From positions 1 through 6,926 of the forward strand of contig JAUHWJ010000100.1 of NCBI GenBank assembly GCA_030424705.1: DNA of 6,926 nucleotides, in the 5' to 3' direction. How positions within the stretch are numbered: the first letter of the stretch is position 1; each line of letters starts with the position of its first letter. The notes below the pieces were generated by a model that made no database searches, was not told the DNA's origin, and was given only the letters and a program-made list of their open reading frames with translations. This document shows, piece after piece, positions 1-6,002 of the stretch. The stretch is from Alphaproteobacteria bacterium (GTDB lineage: Bacteria > Pseudomonadota > Alphaproteobacteria > Rhodobacterales > Rhodobacteraceae). A program made the translations under genes and the position numbers.

Positions 1-39
1 GATGCTCGGATGCTTCGTCGTGAGATCGGTCAGGATTTG

Positions 40-671
40 ATGTCCTTCGCGCGGAGGGAGCGCCGCGGCGGGCTCGACGACCTTTCGGATGCGATCGACT
101 GGTCATGTCCTGACGGGGGCGCTCGGGGATTTCCTCGGCGACTTCGCCCGGCGGGCAGGGGTGACCGCCTCTATTCGCTATGAAGGCGCTTATGCCCGGC
201 GTCTGGCAGGCTCTTTCCGAAGTGACGCTTGCGGAGGCGCAGGACAACCGGGAGAGTCTGCGGCGGTTCTGCGGGTGCTCGTCAGGCGAGGCGACGCCGG
301 AGCGGACGGCGTTCCCGCGGCGGATCGCGGTCACGGAGACGAACGTCGCCGACGCGCGGGGCGCGGCGGGGCTGCTCAGGTGCGGGCCGGGCCGGGTCTG
401 TGCCTATCTCGCCTGCGATCAGGGCTCGTTCAAGTCGCGCATCCACAAGGGGCGGGGCGAGCCGATGATCGTGCGGCGCCGGCACAAGCGATCCCGAGCG
501 GCGCTCGACGCGGCCAAGCGGGCCGGGAACGCCGCGATCCACCCGACGCGCGCCTGCATCGAGAATGTCTTCTGCACGGCCAAACGCAGCTATGGCCTCG
601 CCCGCGCCCGTGATTTCGGGCGAAGACGAGTCTCCCCGCAGGTCCACCTCACCTTCATCGCGCCGGCATGA
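40..671 (+). pseudogene. Degenerate IS5-family transposase remnant
   Basis: This is a broken DDE transposase of the IS5 type. An N-terminal stretch in frame 1 (possible ATG at 40; DLSDAIDWS near 79-105, then RLRPAGRGD) resembles the IS5 start, but the frame stops at 178-180. The protein continues in frame 3 from about 165 with an 'MKALMPGVWQALSEVTLAEA' stretch, then SLRRFCG and ATPERTAF, the usual N-terminal IS5 signature. Near 318-326 it jumps straight to VTETNVADARG, which normally lies after the first catalytic Asp, so roughly 80-100 codons seem deleted. In the usual V-Y-A-D-x-A-Y-D motif the sequence reads V-C-A-Y-L-A-C-D, so the second catalytic Asp is Tyr (405-407). The catalytic Glu region (CIENVF, KRSYGL; Glu codon 561-563) and the C-terminal QVHLTFIA are kept. 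It cannot encode an active enzyme. Terminal inverted repeats were not identified, and the left end may lie outside the window. Confidence 0.75.
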
Positions 672-1030
672 CGCCAGCAGGGGCAGCAACACCCGATCCC
701 GACCCAGTGCGGCCCCGAATTCAGGCCGAGAAACGCCGTGCGATGCGCGAAAGAAGGCGCTCCCCCGAAATGAAGGCGAAGATGACGGTCGCGGCCTCAG
801 AAATGGGCCTTCGCGCACAGGTCTCGCCTGGGCGCGAGATGGTGGGCGTGTGGGCGTGCGGCAATATCGCCTCCCCCCCTCCATCCTTTCCCCTAGCCAG
901 GGGAGGGAGGTCGCCGGTTCGCCGTGGCGCGCCGAGTTTCCTGCCTTCGGGCGGCCCTTCCCGGATATCGGCGAGGAGGGGGAGGACTCTTTCGCCACGG
1001 TCCCTGATTCCGCGCCGCCGGCCTGCCTGA
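672..1030. other. Gene-poor intergenic stretch
   Basis: No convincing gene is seen between the transposase remnant and the deacetylase gene. The open frame 668-1030 on the + strand is Pro/Arg-rich and has no recognisable domain over most of its length. A short part of it (743-796, RRRSPEMKAKMTVAA) resembles the N-terminus of IS3-family OrfA and may be another insertion-sequence scar. A palindrome at 886-907 is listed separately. The promoter of the downstream operon should lie here, but I cannot point to convincing -35/-10 boxes. Confidence 0.5.
886..907. repeat. GC-rich palindrome, probable intergenic repeat
   Basis: The sequence tcccctagccagggga forms a 6-bp perfect stem around an AGCC loop, extended by two T-G wobbles and one C-G pair. 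It lies inside a C-run/G-run context (ctccccccctccatccttt before, gggagggagg after). That arrangement is like the short palindromic intergenic repeats scattered through alphaproteobacterial genomes. Only one copy is in the window, so the repeat status is inference. There is no T-tract, so it does not look like an intrinsic terminator. Confidence 0.4.
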
Positions 1031-1942
1031 ATGCGCGCGCCTCTCGTCTGGCACCCGGATTACGAAGCGCCGCTCGACCCCGGCCATCGCTTTCCCATGT
1101 CCAAATACGGCTATCTCCGGCAGGCGCTGGCCGAGCGCGGGCTAATGCCGCCCGGAGGCTTCATCGCCCCGGTGGAGGCTCCGCCGGGGGTGATCGGGCT
1201 CGCCCACGATGCGGATTATGTGGAGCGCGTGATCTCCCTCTCGCTCCGCCCCGAGGAATTGCGCCGGATCGGCCTGCCCGGGACGGCGCGGATGGCGCGG
1301 CGCGTGCGCCTTTCTTCCGCCGGAACGCTCCTCGCCGCGCGGCTGGCGCTGGAGCATGGCCGCGCCTTCTCTCTCGCCGGAGGCTCGCATCATGCGGCGC
1401 GGGATGGGGGCGCGGGCTTCTGCGTCTTCAACGACGTCGCCGTAGCCGCCTCCGCCCTCCTCGCAGAGGGCGTGATCCGCCGGGCGCTTGTGCTCGACCT
1501 CGATGTGCACCAGGGCGACGGGACGGCGCGCATCTTCGCGGGCGACGACCGCGTATTCACCGTCTCGATTCATGCGGAGAAGAATTTTCCGGCGCGGAAG
1601 GCCGTCTCCGACCTCGACATTCCGCTCCCCGACGGAACCGGGGACGACGCCTATCTCGCCGCGCTGGAGGGCGCGCTCGACCGGCTGGCGCGGGAGCGGG
1701 GGGATATCCTCTTCCTCAACGCGGGTGTGGACGTGACGGCGGGGGACCGGCTCGGCCGCCTCGCGCTCACGATGGAGGGTTTGCGGCGGCGGGAGGCGCG
1801 GGCGCTCGCCTTCGCAGCGGCGCGCGGGCTGCCTCTCGTCGGCGTGCTGGGCGGCGGCTATGCGAGCGATCCGGCGATGGTCGCCGCGCGTCATGCCGTG
1901 CTCTTTGAAGAGGCCGCGCGTTCGGATAGGGTCGCCTCATGA
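1031..1942 (+). CDS. Histone deacetylase-fold protein, class IV (HDAC11-like)
   Basis: This is a 303-residue zinc-dependent deacetylase/deacylase of the arginase/HDAC fold, probably cytoplasmic. The N-terminus carries HPDY (8-11) and PGHRFPMSKY (17-26), like the HPF-x-x-x-KY start of class IV enzymes. The active site is complete: GGSHHA (117-122, the paired His), GFCVFND (129-135), DLDVHQGDGT (156-165, zinc ligands D158 and H160), NAGVD (230-234, zinc ligand D234) and GGGY (274-277, catalytic Tyr277). GDRLGRL (238-244) after the third zinc ligand is also HDAC11-like. The ATG at 1031 follows an in-frame stop directly, so it is the first possible start; the next Met (23) would cut conserved residues. 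No clear Shine-Dalgarno is seen. The stop overlaps the TerB gene start (ATGA, 1939-1942). The natural substrate is unknown; acetylated or fatty-acylated lysine, polyamines or small molecules are all possible. Family confidence is high, substrate confidence low. Confidence 0.92.
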   Translation: MRAPLVWHPDYEAPLDPGHRFPMSKYGYLRQALAERGLMPPGGFIAPVEAPPGVIGLAHDADYVERVISLSLRPEELRRIGLPGTARMARRVRLSSAGTLLAARLALEHGRAFSLAGGSHHAARDGGAGFCVFNDVAVAASALLAEGVIRRALVLDLDVHQGDGTARIFAGDDRVFTVSIHAEKNFPARKAVSDLDIPLPDGTGDDAYLAALEGALDRLARERGDILFLNAGVDVTAGDRLGRLALTMEGLRRREARALAFAAARGLPLVGVLGGGYASDPAMVAARHAVLFEEAARSDRVAS

Positions 1943-2376
1943 AACGCTTGTTCGCAGACATCGCTGCGCTTTTCGAAGCGCCAAGCTCCGCAGCGCCCAA
2001 GGGGTTCGACCCCGCCGCCCTCGCCCTCGCCGCGCTCATGGTGCGGCTCGCGCGGGCGGACGGGGAGTTCGACGAAGGGGAACGCGCGGCGATTCTCGCC
2101 GCACTCGACGCCCGCTTCGGGAACGGCGCGGCGCTTCTGGCCGAGGCCGAGCGGCAGGAGGCCGAGGCGCTCGACCATCACCAGTTCACCCGCCTCGTGA
2201 AGGCGGCGAACGAGCCGGAGACGCGGGGGGCGCTGATGGAGGATCTCTGGCGCGTCGTGCTCGCGGACGGCGCGCGGGACGACGAGGAGAATGCGTTGAT
2301 GCGCCAGTTCGCCTCGCTCCTCCATGTCTCCGACCAGGAGGCGGCGCTCGCCCGCCGCCGGGCTGAGCGCGGGTGA
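1939..2376 (+). CDS. TerB-domain protein (tellurite resistance TerB family)
   Basis: This is a 145-residue all-helical protein of the TerB/DjlA-like superfamily. After a short N-terminal segment (1-25) come helices with the characteristic acidic motif ARADGEFDEGERAAI (38-52). A second similar motif, LADGARDDEENALM (108-121), ends in FASLLHVSDQE (124-134). This two-fold ADG-x-x-D-E pattern is the hallmark of the domain, which is thought to bind metal ions through its acidic residues. There is no signal peptide or membrane segment. The start is fixed by a 4-base ATGA overlap with the deacetylase gene, and its own stop overlaps the dehydrogenase start (GTGA, 2373-2376), so translation is probably coupled. 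Stand-alone TerB proteins outside ter operons are mostly uncharacterised, and no other ter genes are here. A role in tellurite resistance should therefore not be assumed. Confidence 0.8.
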   Translation: MKRLFADIAALFEAPSSAAPKGFDPAALALAALMVRLARADGEFDEGERAAILAALDARFGNGAALLAEAERQEAEALDHHQFTRLVKAANEPETRGALMEDLWRVVLADGARDDEENALMRQFASLLHVSDQEAALARRRAERG

Positions 2377-3227
2377 CGGTGCTGCGCCTCGGGCTGATCG
2401 GCGACAACATCGCCGCCTCCCGCGCCCCGGCGCTTCACGAGCTCGCCGGGCGGATTGTCGGCCTCGATGTTCGCTATGACCGGCTGATCCCGCGCGAGCA
2501 GGAACTCGACTTCGACACGCTCTTCGCCGCCTGCCCGGGCCGCGGATATGCCGGGCTGAACATCACCTATCCCTACAAGGAGCGGGCGGCCGCGAAGGTG
2601 CGGGTGGAGGACCCTGCCGTGCGCCGGCTCGGCGCGGTCAACACCGTGATCTTCGGGCCGGAGGGGGCGCTGGGCTTCAACACCGACTATTCCGGCTTCA
2701 TCGCTGCCTACCGCGCCGCGCGGGGGGAGGCGGCGCCCGGACCGGTCTGCTTGATCGGCGCGGGCGGCGCCGGCCGCGCGGTCGGTTTCGGGCTCATGAC
2801 GCTCGGCCTCAAAGACCTTCGCCTCTTCGACCGGGAGCGAGCGAAGGCGGAGGCGCTGGCGTCAGCGCTCCGCGAGGCGTCGCCCGCCCTCTCGATTGTG
2901 GTGGTTGCGGATGCGGAGGCGGGCGCCCGGGGCGCCGAAGGGCTCGTCAACTGCACCCCGGTCGGCATGGTCGGCTACGGCGGCACGCCGCTTCCGCGCG
3001 CGGCGATGGTGGGCGCGGACTGGGCCTTCGACGCGGTCTACACGCCGGTCGATACGCCGTTCCTGCGGAATGCGGCGGCGGAAGGGCTGTCCGTGATTTC
3101 GGGTTACGAGCTCTTCTTCCATCAGGGCGTCGACGCGTTCCGCATCTTCGCCGGGCGTGAGGTCGATCAGGCCGCGCTCCGCGCCGGGCTCGAAGGCCGC
3201 CTCGAGACTGAAGGAGCGGCTGGATGA
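2373..3227 (+). CDS. Quinate/shikimate dehydrogenase, NAD-type (AroE family)
   Basis: This 284-residue enzyme is expected to oxidise quinate to 3-dehydroquinate and/or shikimate to 3-dehydroshikimate. The catalytic domain shows the substrate loop AASRAPALHE (14-23), GLNITYPYK (61-69, catalytic Lys69), LGAVNTV (86-92) and FNTDYSGF (102-109, catalytic Asp105). The Rossmann domain has GAGGAGRAV (129-137). Where biosynthetic AroE has an NRT motif binding the NADP phosphate, this protein has LFDRERAKAEAL with Asp153, as in NAD-dependent catabolic enzymes such as Corynebacterium QsuD. VNCTPVGM and FHQGVDAFRIF near the C-terminus also fit. The GTG start at 2373 overlaps the TerB stop, and the stop at 3227 overlaps pcaH (ATGA). 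Its position directly before pcaHG supports a role in quinate/shikimate degradation to protocatechuate rather than aromatic biosynthesis. Cofactor and substrate preference are inferred. Confidence 0.88.
   Translation: MTVLRLGLIGDNIAASRAPALHELAGRIVGLDVRYDRLIPREQELDFDTLFAACPGRGYAGLNITYPYKERAAAKVRVEDPAVRRLGAVNTVIFGPEGALGFNTDYSGFIAAYRAARGEAAPGPVCLIGAGGAGRAVGFGLMTLGLKDLRLFDRERAKAEALASALREASPALSIVVVADAEAGARGAEGLVNCTPVGMVGYGGTPLPRAAMVGADWAFDAVYTPVDTPFLRNAAAEGLSVISGYELFFHQGVDAFRIFAGREVDQAALRAGLEGRLETEGAAG
3211..3216 (+). promoter_or_regulatory. Ribosome binding site of pcaH
   Basis: AAGGAG lies 7 bases before the ATG at 3224, inside the end of the dehydrogenase gene. It supports the chosen start and suggests that pcaH is translated efficiently within the overlapping operon. 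Confidence 0.7.
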
Positions 3228-3925
3228 GCTACTACGCGCGGGCAAGCGGCTGGCACCCGCCGGCGCTCCATCCGCCCTACAAGACGAGCGTGAAGCGCAG
3301 CCCCTCCTTCGCGCCGGTGACGATGCCGCAGACGCCTTCCGAGCTTACCGGGCCTGCCTTCGGCCACAGTCTTCTCGGCCCGCTCGACAACGACCTCATC
3401 CGCAACTTCGGGGCGGAGCCCGCCATCGGGCCGCGCATCGTCGTCTTCGGGCGCGTGCAGGACGAGGACGGGCGCCCCGTGCCGGAGGCGCTGGTGGAGA
3501 TCTGGCAGGCCAACGCCTCCGGCCGCTACCGGCACGCGAAGGAAGGCTATATCGGCGCCATCGACCCGAATTTCGGCGGCTGCGGACGCACGATCACGGA
3601 TGAAGAGGGGCGGTACGAGTTTCGGACGATCCAGCCCGGCGCCTATCCCTGGCCGAACGGGCCGAACGACTGGCGGCCCGCGCATATCCATTTCTCGATC
3701 TTCGGCCGCGCCTTCGCGCAGCGGCTCATCACCCAGATGTATTTCGAGGGGGACCCGATGATCTGGCGCTGCCCCATCGTCTCATCCATCCCCTCGCGGG
3801 AAGCTGTGGAGGGCCTGATTGCGCGGTGGGACCCGGAGGCGACGCTGCCAATGGACGCGCGGGCCTTCCGCTTCGACATCACGCTGCGCGGGCGTCGCCG
3901 GACCATGTTCGAGGGCCGGCCATGA
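3224..3925 (+). CDS. pcaH: Protocatechuate 3,4-dioxygenase beta subunit
   Basis: This 233-residue subunit carries the catalytic non-haem Fe(III) of the intradiol dioxygenase that cleaves protocatechuate to 3-carboxy-cis,cis-muconate. The N-terminal PcaH region (1-70) has the expected TGPAFGH and PLDNDLI motifs. The core follows with VEIWQANASGRY (91-102) and DPNFGGCGR (114-122). The four iron ligands are present as Tyr102, Tyr141, His154 and His156. Their spacing (39, 13, 2) is exactly that of the Pseudomonas putida enzyme (Tyr108/147, His160/162 of the beta chain). The active-site Arg is Arg151 in DWRPAHIHF. Length matches the family (about 235-240). It overlaps the upstream dehydrogenase and the downstream pcaG by 4 bases each, as expected for subunits made in equal amounts. 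A cytoplasmic alpha-beta complex is expected. Confidence 0.97.
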   Translation: MSYYARASGWHPPALHPPYKTSVKRSPSFAPVTMPQTPSELTGPAFGHSLLGPLDNDLIRNFGAEPAIGPRIVVFGRVQDEDGRPVPEALVEIWQANASGRYRHAKEGYIGAIDPNFGGCGRTITDEEGRYEFRTIQPGAYPWPNGPNDWRPAHIHFSIFGRAFAQRLITQMYFEGDPMIWRCPIVSSIPSREAVEGLIARWDPEATLPMDARAFRFDITLRGRRRTMFEGRP

Positions 3926-4518
3926 GGTTCAGGGAAAGCGCGAGCCAGACGGCGGGGCCCTATGTCCATATCGGCTGCACGCCGAATTTCTGCGGCATCG
4001 GCCGGGTTTACGTGGAGGACCTCGGAGGCCGGATGATCACCGGCGATGCGAAGGGGCAGCGGATCACGATCCTCGGAAGCGTGGTCGACGGCGCGGGCAT
4101 GGCGCTCCGCGACGCCATGGTGGAGATCTGGCAGGCGGATGCGGCGGGGCTTTACGCGTCGCCGGAAGAGACGCGCGGCGCGGCGGACCCACATTTCACC
4201 GGCTTCGGACGCCGGGCGGGCGACTATGAGACCGGGGAATGGGTTTTCGAGACGATCCGCCCCGGCCCCGTTCCCGGCCCCGGCGGGCGGATGCAGGCGC
4301 CGCATGTGACCTTCTGGATCGTCGCGCGGGGGATCAATCTCGGCCTCCACACGCGGATGTATTTCCCGGAGGACGAACTCTCCGCCGATCCTGTCCTCTC
4401 CAGGATCGAGCACCGCTCCCGCATTCCCACGCTGGTGGCGAAGGCGGAGGGGCCCGGAGCCTATCGCTTCGATATCCGGCTCCAGGGGCCGGAGGAGACG
4501 ATCTTCTTCGAGTGCTGA
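3922..4518 (+). CDS. pcaG: Protocatechuate 3,4-dioxygenase alpha subunit
   Basis: This 198-residue structural partner of PcaH is homologous to it but lacks the iron site. It opens with SQTAGPYVHIG (8-18), the PcaG signature, including Tyr14, equivalent to the active-site Tyr16 of P. putida. The core then has VEIWQADAAGLY (67-78), DPHFTGFGR (89-97), GEWVFETIRPG (105-115) and APHVTFWIVARGIN (126-139). Of the two iron His positions of the beta chain, the second is Thr130 here, and the first Tyr ligand is replaced by the non-ligand Tyr78 context, as is normal for alpha chains. Arg136 corresponds to the substrate-carboxylate Arg133 of P. putida. The C-terminus (YRFDIRLQG, ETIFFEC) is complete. The frame is open further upstream to 3826, but the ATG at 3922, in an ATGA overlap with pcaH and 7 bases after GAGG (3911-3914), gives the correct family N-terminus. 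Confidence 0.96.
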   Translation: MRFRESASQTAGPYVHIGCTPNFCGIGRVYVEDLGGRMITGDAKGQRITILGSVVDGAGMALRDAMVEIWQADAAGLYASPEETRGAADPHFTGFGRRAGDYETGEWVFETIRPGPVPGPGGRMQAPHVTFWIVARGINLGLHTRMYFPEDELSADPVLSRIEHRSRIPTLVAKAEGPGAYRFDIRLQGPEETIFFEC

Positions 4519-4565
4519 GGAAAGCGGCGCGCCTCGTGCGGAAAAACAGACGGAGGGGTATGGCC

Positions 4566-4597
4566 GCGCATCGCCGGTCATCGCCCCGGCGATGCGC
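4566..4597 (+). terminator. Perfect 12-bp hairpin after pcaG
   Basis: GCGCATCGCCGG (4566-4577) pairs perfectly with CCGGCGATGCGC (4586-4597) around an 8-base loop. It begins 47 bases past the pcaG stop and lies before the solute-binding protein gene. It is a good candidate for ending or attenuating the catabolic transcript, or for stabilising its 3' end. No T-tract follows (CCGCGCCTAG), so classical intrinsic termination is uncertain. Confidence 0.5.
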
Positions 4598-4642
4598 CCG
4601 CGCCTAGCCTTGCCTCAAGGCCGGGTGAGCCGGCGCAATCGG

Positions 4643-4647
4643 GGAGG
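4643..4647 (+). promoter_or_regulatory. Ribosome binding site of the solute-binding protein
   Basis: GGAGG, within GGGGAGGA (4641-4648), lies 5 bases before the ATG at 4653. It is the strongest Shine-Dalgarno in the window, in keeping with the high expression usual for periplasmic binding proteins. Confidence 0.8.
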
Positions 4648-4652
4648 ACGTC

Positions 4653-5906
4653 ATGAAGAAGTATTTCTTGGGCGCGGTCGCCGCCGCGGCCCTTTTCGCG
4701 CCGCAGGCGATGGCGCAGGACACGATCAAGCTCGGCATTCTCGTCGCGCTCGAAGGCGCCTTCGCCGCGGGCGGGGCCGACGGCGTGCGCAATGTCGAAC
4801 TCGCCATCAACCAGGCGGGCGGCATGGCCGGCGGCAAGAAGATCGAATTCGTCGTCGCCCCCTCCGACACGACGCCCGACACGGCGGTGCGCCAGGCGCG
4901 CAAGCTCATCGAGCAGGACGGGGTGGACATCATCATCGGCCCGCTCTCCGGCTCCGAGGGCATCGCGCTCCGCGATTATGCCAAGACGGTCCCGGAAAAG
5001 ACCGTGATCAACGGCGTCTCCGGCGCGCTGGAGACGACGTGGGTGGACCCGGCGCCGAATTTCTTCCGCTTCAACCCGGACGGGGCGCAGTGGGGCTACG
5101 GGCTCGGCTCCTACGTGGTCAACGAGAAGGGCTGGAAGCGCGTGGCGACCGTCGCCGCCGACTATTCCTTCGGCTACACCAACTTCCTCGGCTTCGCGGT
5201 GGACTTCTGCAAGGCGGGCGGGGAGATCGTGGAGCGCTTCTGGGTGCCGCTCGGCTCCTCCGACTTCGGCGGCGTGATCGCCGCGCTGCCCGATGACGTG
5301 GACGCGATCTATCTCGGCGTCGGCGGCACGGACGCGATCAACTTCCTCAACCAGTTCGAGCAGGCGGGGACGGAGACGAACCTGATCGGCGGCACGATCA
5401 TGGCCGACCAGACGGTGCTCACCTCCAAGGGCCGGGCGAAGGACGCGCTGATCGGCACGCCGACCTCGGGCTGGCTGGCCGAGGACAACGACTCGCCGGA
5501 ATGGACCTCCTACGTGAAGGCCTATCAGGACGCCTTCCCGGAGAGCGAGCGCTTCCCCTCCCCGTCGCTCTTCGGCGTCGGCTACTACATCGCCACCACC
5601 GCCGCGATCGCCGCGCTGAACGAAGTCGACGGGGACCTTTCCGGCGGGCAGGCGAAGCTCCACGCCGCGCTGTCCTCGCTCGAGCACAAGACCCCGCTCG
5701 GCGTCATCTCGCTCAACGAGAACCGGCAGGCCACGGGCACGATCATGATCAACGAAGTGGTCGAAGATGGCCAGGGCGGGCTGCGCAACGCGCTGGTCGG
5801 CAAGGCCGAGGGCGTGACGCAGACGCTCGGCATGTCGGCGGAAGACTTCCGGGCGATGGGCCTTCCCTCGCGCGACACGCCGGACTGCGCCGCGCTCCGC
5901 GGCTGA
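4653..5906 (+). CDS. ABC transporter substrate-binding protein (branched-chain/aromatic acid type)
   Basis: This is a 417-residue periplasmic binding protein of the Leu/Ile/Val-type family (Peripla_BP_6, type I fold). The signal peptide has Lys2-Lys3, a hydrophobic core (5-16) and a likely cleavage after AMA (19-21), leaving about 396 mature residues. Mature sequence starts QDTIKLGILVALEGAFA, followed by GVRNVELAINQAGG (44-57), a surface loop of the DTTPDTAVRQARKLI type, and DIIIGPLSGSEG. These are the standard first-lobe motifs. GYTNFLGFAVDFCKAGGEI (second lobe) and the C-terminal TPDCAALRG, with Cys186 and Cys412, resemble members that bind aromatic acids rather than amino acids. Its own hairpin-flanked region and strong Shine-Dalgarno suggest separate expression from pcaHG. 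No permease or ATPase gene is in the window. An aromatic or quinate-like ligand is inferred from the neighbours; branched-chain amino acids or amides remain possible. Confidence 0.9.
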   Translation: MKKYFLGAVAAAALFAPQAMAQDTIKLGILVALEGAFAAGGADGVRNVELAINQAGGMAGGKKIEFVVAPSDTTPDTAVRQARKLIEQDGVDIIIGPLSGSEGIALRDYAKTVPEKTVINGVSGALETTWVDPAPNFFRFNPDGAQWGYGLGSYVVNEKGWKRVATVAADYSFGYTNFLGFAVDFCKAGGEIVERFWVPLGSSDFGGVIAALPDDVDAIYLGVGGTDAINFLNQFEQAGTETNLIGGTIMADQTVLTSKGRAKDALIGTPTSGWLAEDNDSPEWTSYVKAYQDAFPESERFPSPSLFGVGYYIATTAAIAALNEVDGDLSGGQAKLHAALSSLEHKTPLGVISLNENRQATGTIMINEVVEDGQGGLRNALVGKAEGVTQTLGMSAEDFRAMGLPSRDTPDCAALRG

Positions 5907-5912
5907 AGCCTC

Positions 5913-5930
5913 GCGGCGCACCAGCGCCGC
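5913..5930 (+). other. Small hairpin after the binding-protein gene
   Basis: GCGGCGC (5913-5919) pairs with GCGCCGC (5924-5930) around ACCA. It starts 7 bases after the stop codon and precedes a larger hairpin. It may protect the 3' end of the binding-protein mRNA. Confidence 0.4.
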
Positions 5931-5945
5931 CTGACATGACCGACA

Positions 5946-5972
5946 CGCCCGCGCCGGAGCCCGGCGCGGGCG
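5946..5972 (+). terminator. GC-rich 12-bp hairpin, possible terminator
   Basis: CGCCCGCGCCGG (5946-5957) is a perfect inverted repeat with CCGGCGCGGGCG (5961-5972). The 3-base spacer means the innermost pairs probably form the loop. It lies 40 bases after the binding-protein stop, and only CTT follows, not a real T-tract. A very stable hairpin here could partly terminate transcription or raise binding-protein mRNA over the downstream dehydrogenase. Confidence 0.5.
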
Positions 5973-5992
5973 CTTGACGGCCCGCCATTCCC

Positions 5993-5999
5993 GGAGAGG
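5993..5999 (+). promoter_or_regulatory. Ribosome binding site of the Fe-ADH gene
   Basis: GGAGAGG lies a few bases before the ATG at 6003 (GGAG ends 6 bases upstream). It fixes the start of the last gene. Confidence 0.65.
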
Positions 6000-6002
6000 C
6001 CC

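Noticed and set aside
282..998. 238-codon - strand open frame
   Set aside because: It runs opposite the transposase remnant and the intergenic stretch, is Arg/Pro-rich and has no domain signature.
565..1908. 447-codon + strand open frame overlapping the deacetylase gene
   Set aside because: Low-complexity Arg/Ala/Gly sequence in another frame of a gene with a complete HDAC active site.
1939..2376. Tellurite resistance island
   Set aside because: Only one TerB-domain gene is present, with no terC, terD or terZ relatives. The domain alone does not indicate tellurite resistance.
3826..3921. Upstream extension of pcaG to an earlier ATG
   Set aside because: The added residues are the out-of-frame translation of pcaH. 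The ATG at 3922 gives the normal PcaG N-terminus and an ATGA overlap.
3643..4581. 312-codon - strand open frame opposite pcaHG
   Set aside because: Shadow of two clearly coding dioxygenase subunit genes; no motif of its own.
5936..5977. 13-codon mini-frame after the binding-protein gene
   Set aside because: It mostly encodes the stem of the hairpin (Pro/Gly/Ala) and has no Shine-Dalgarno.
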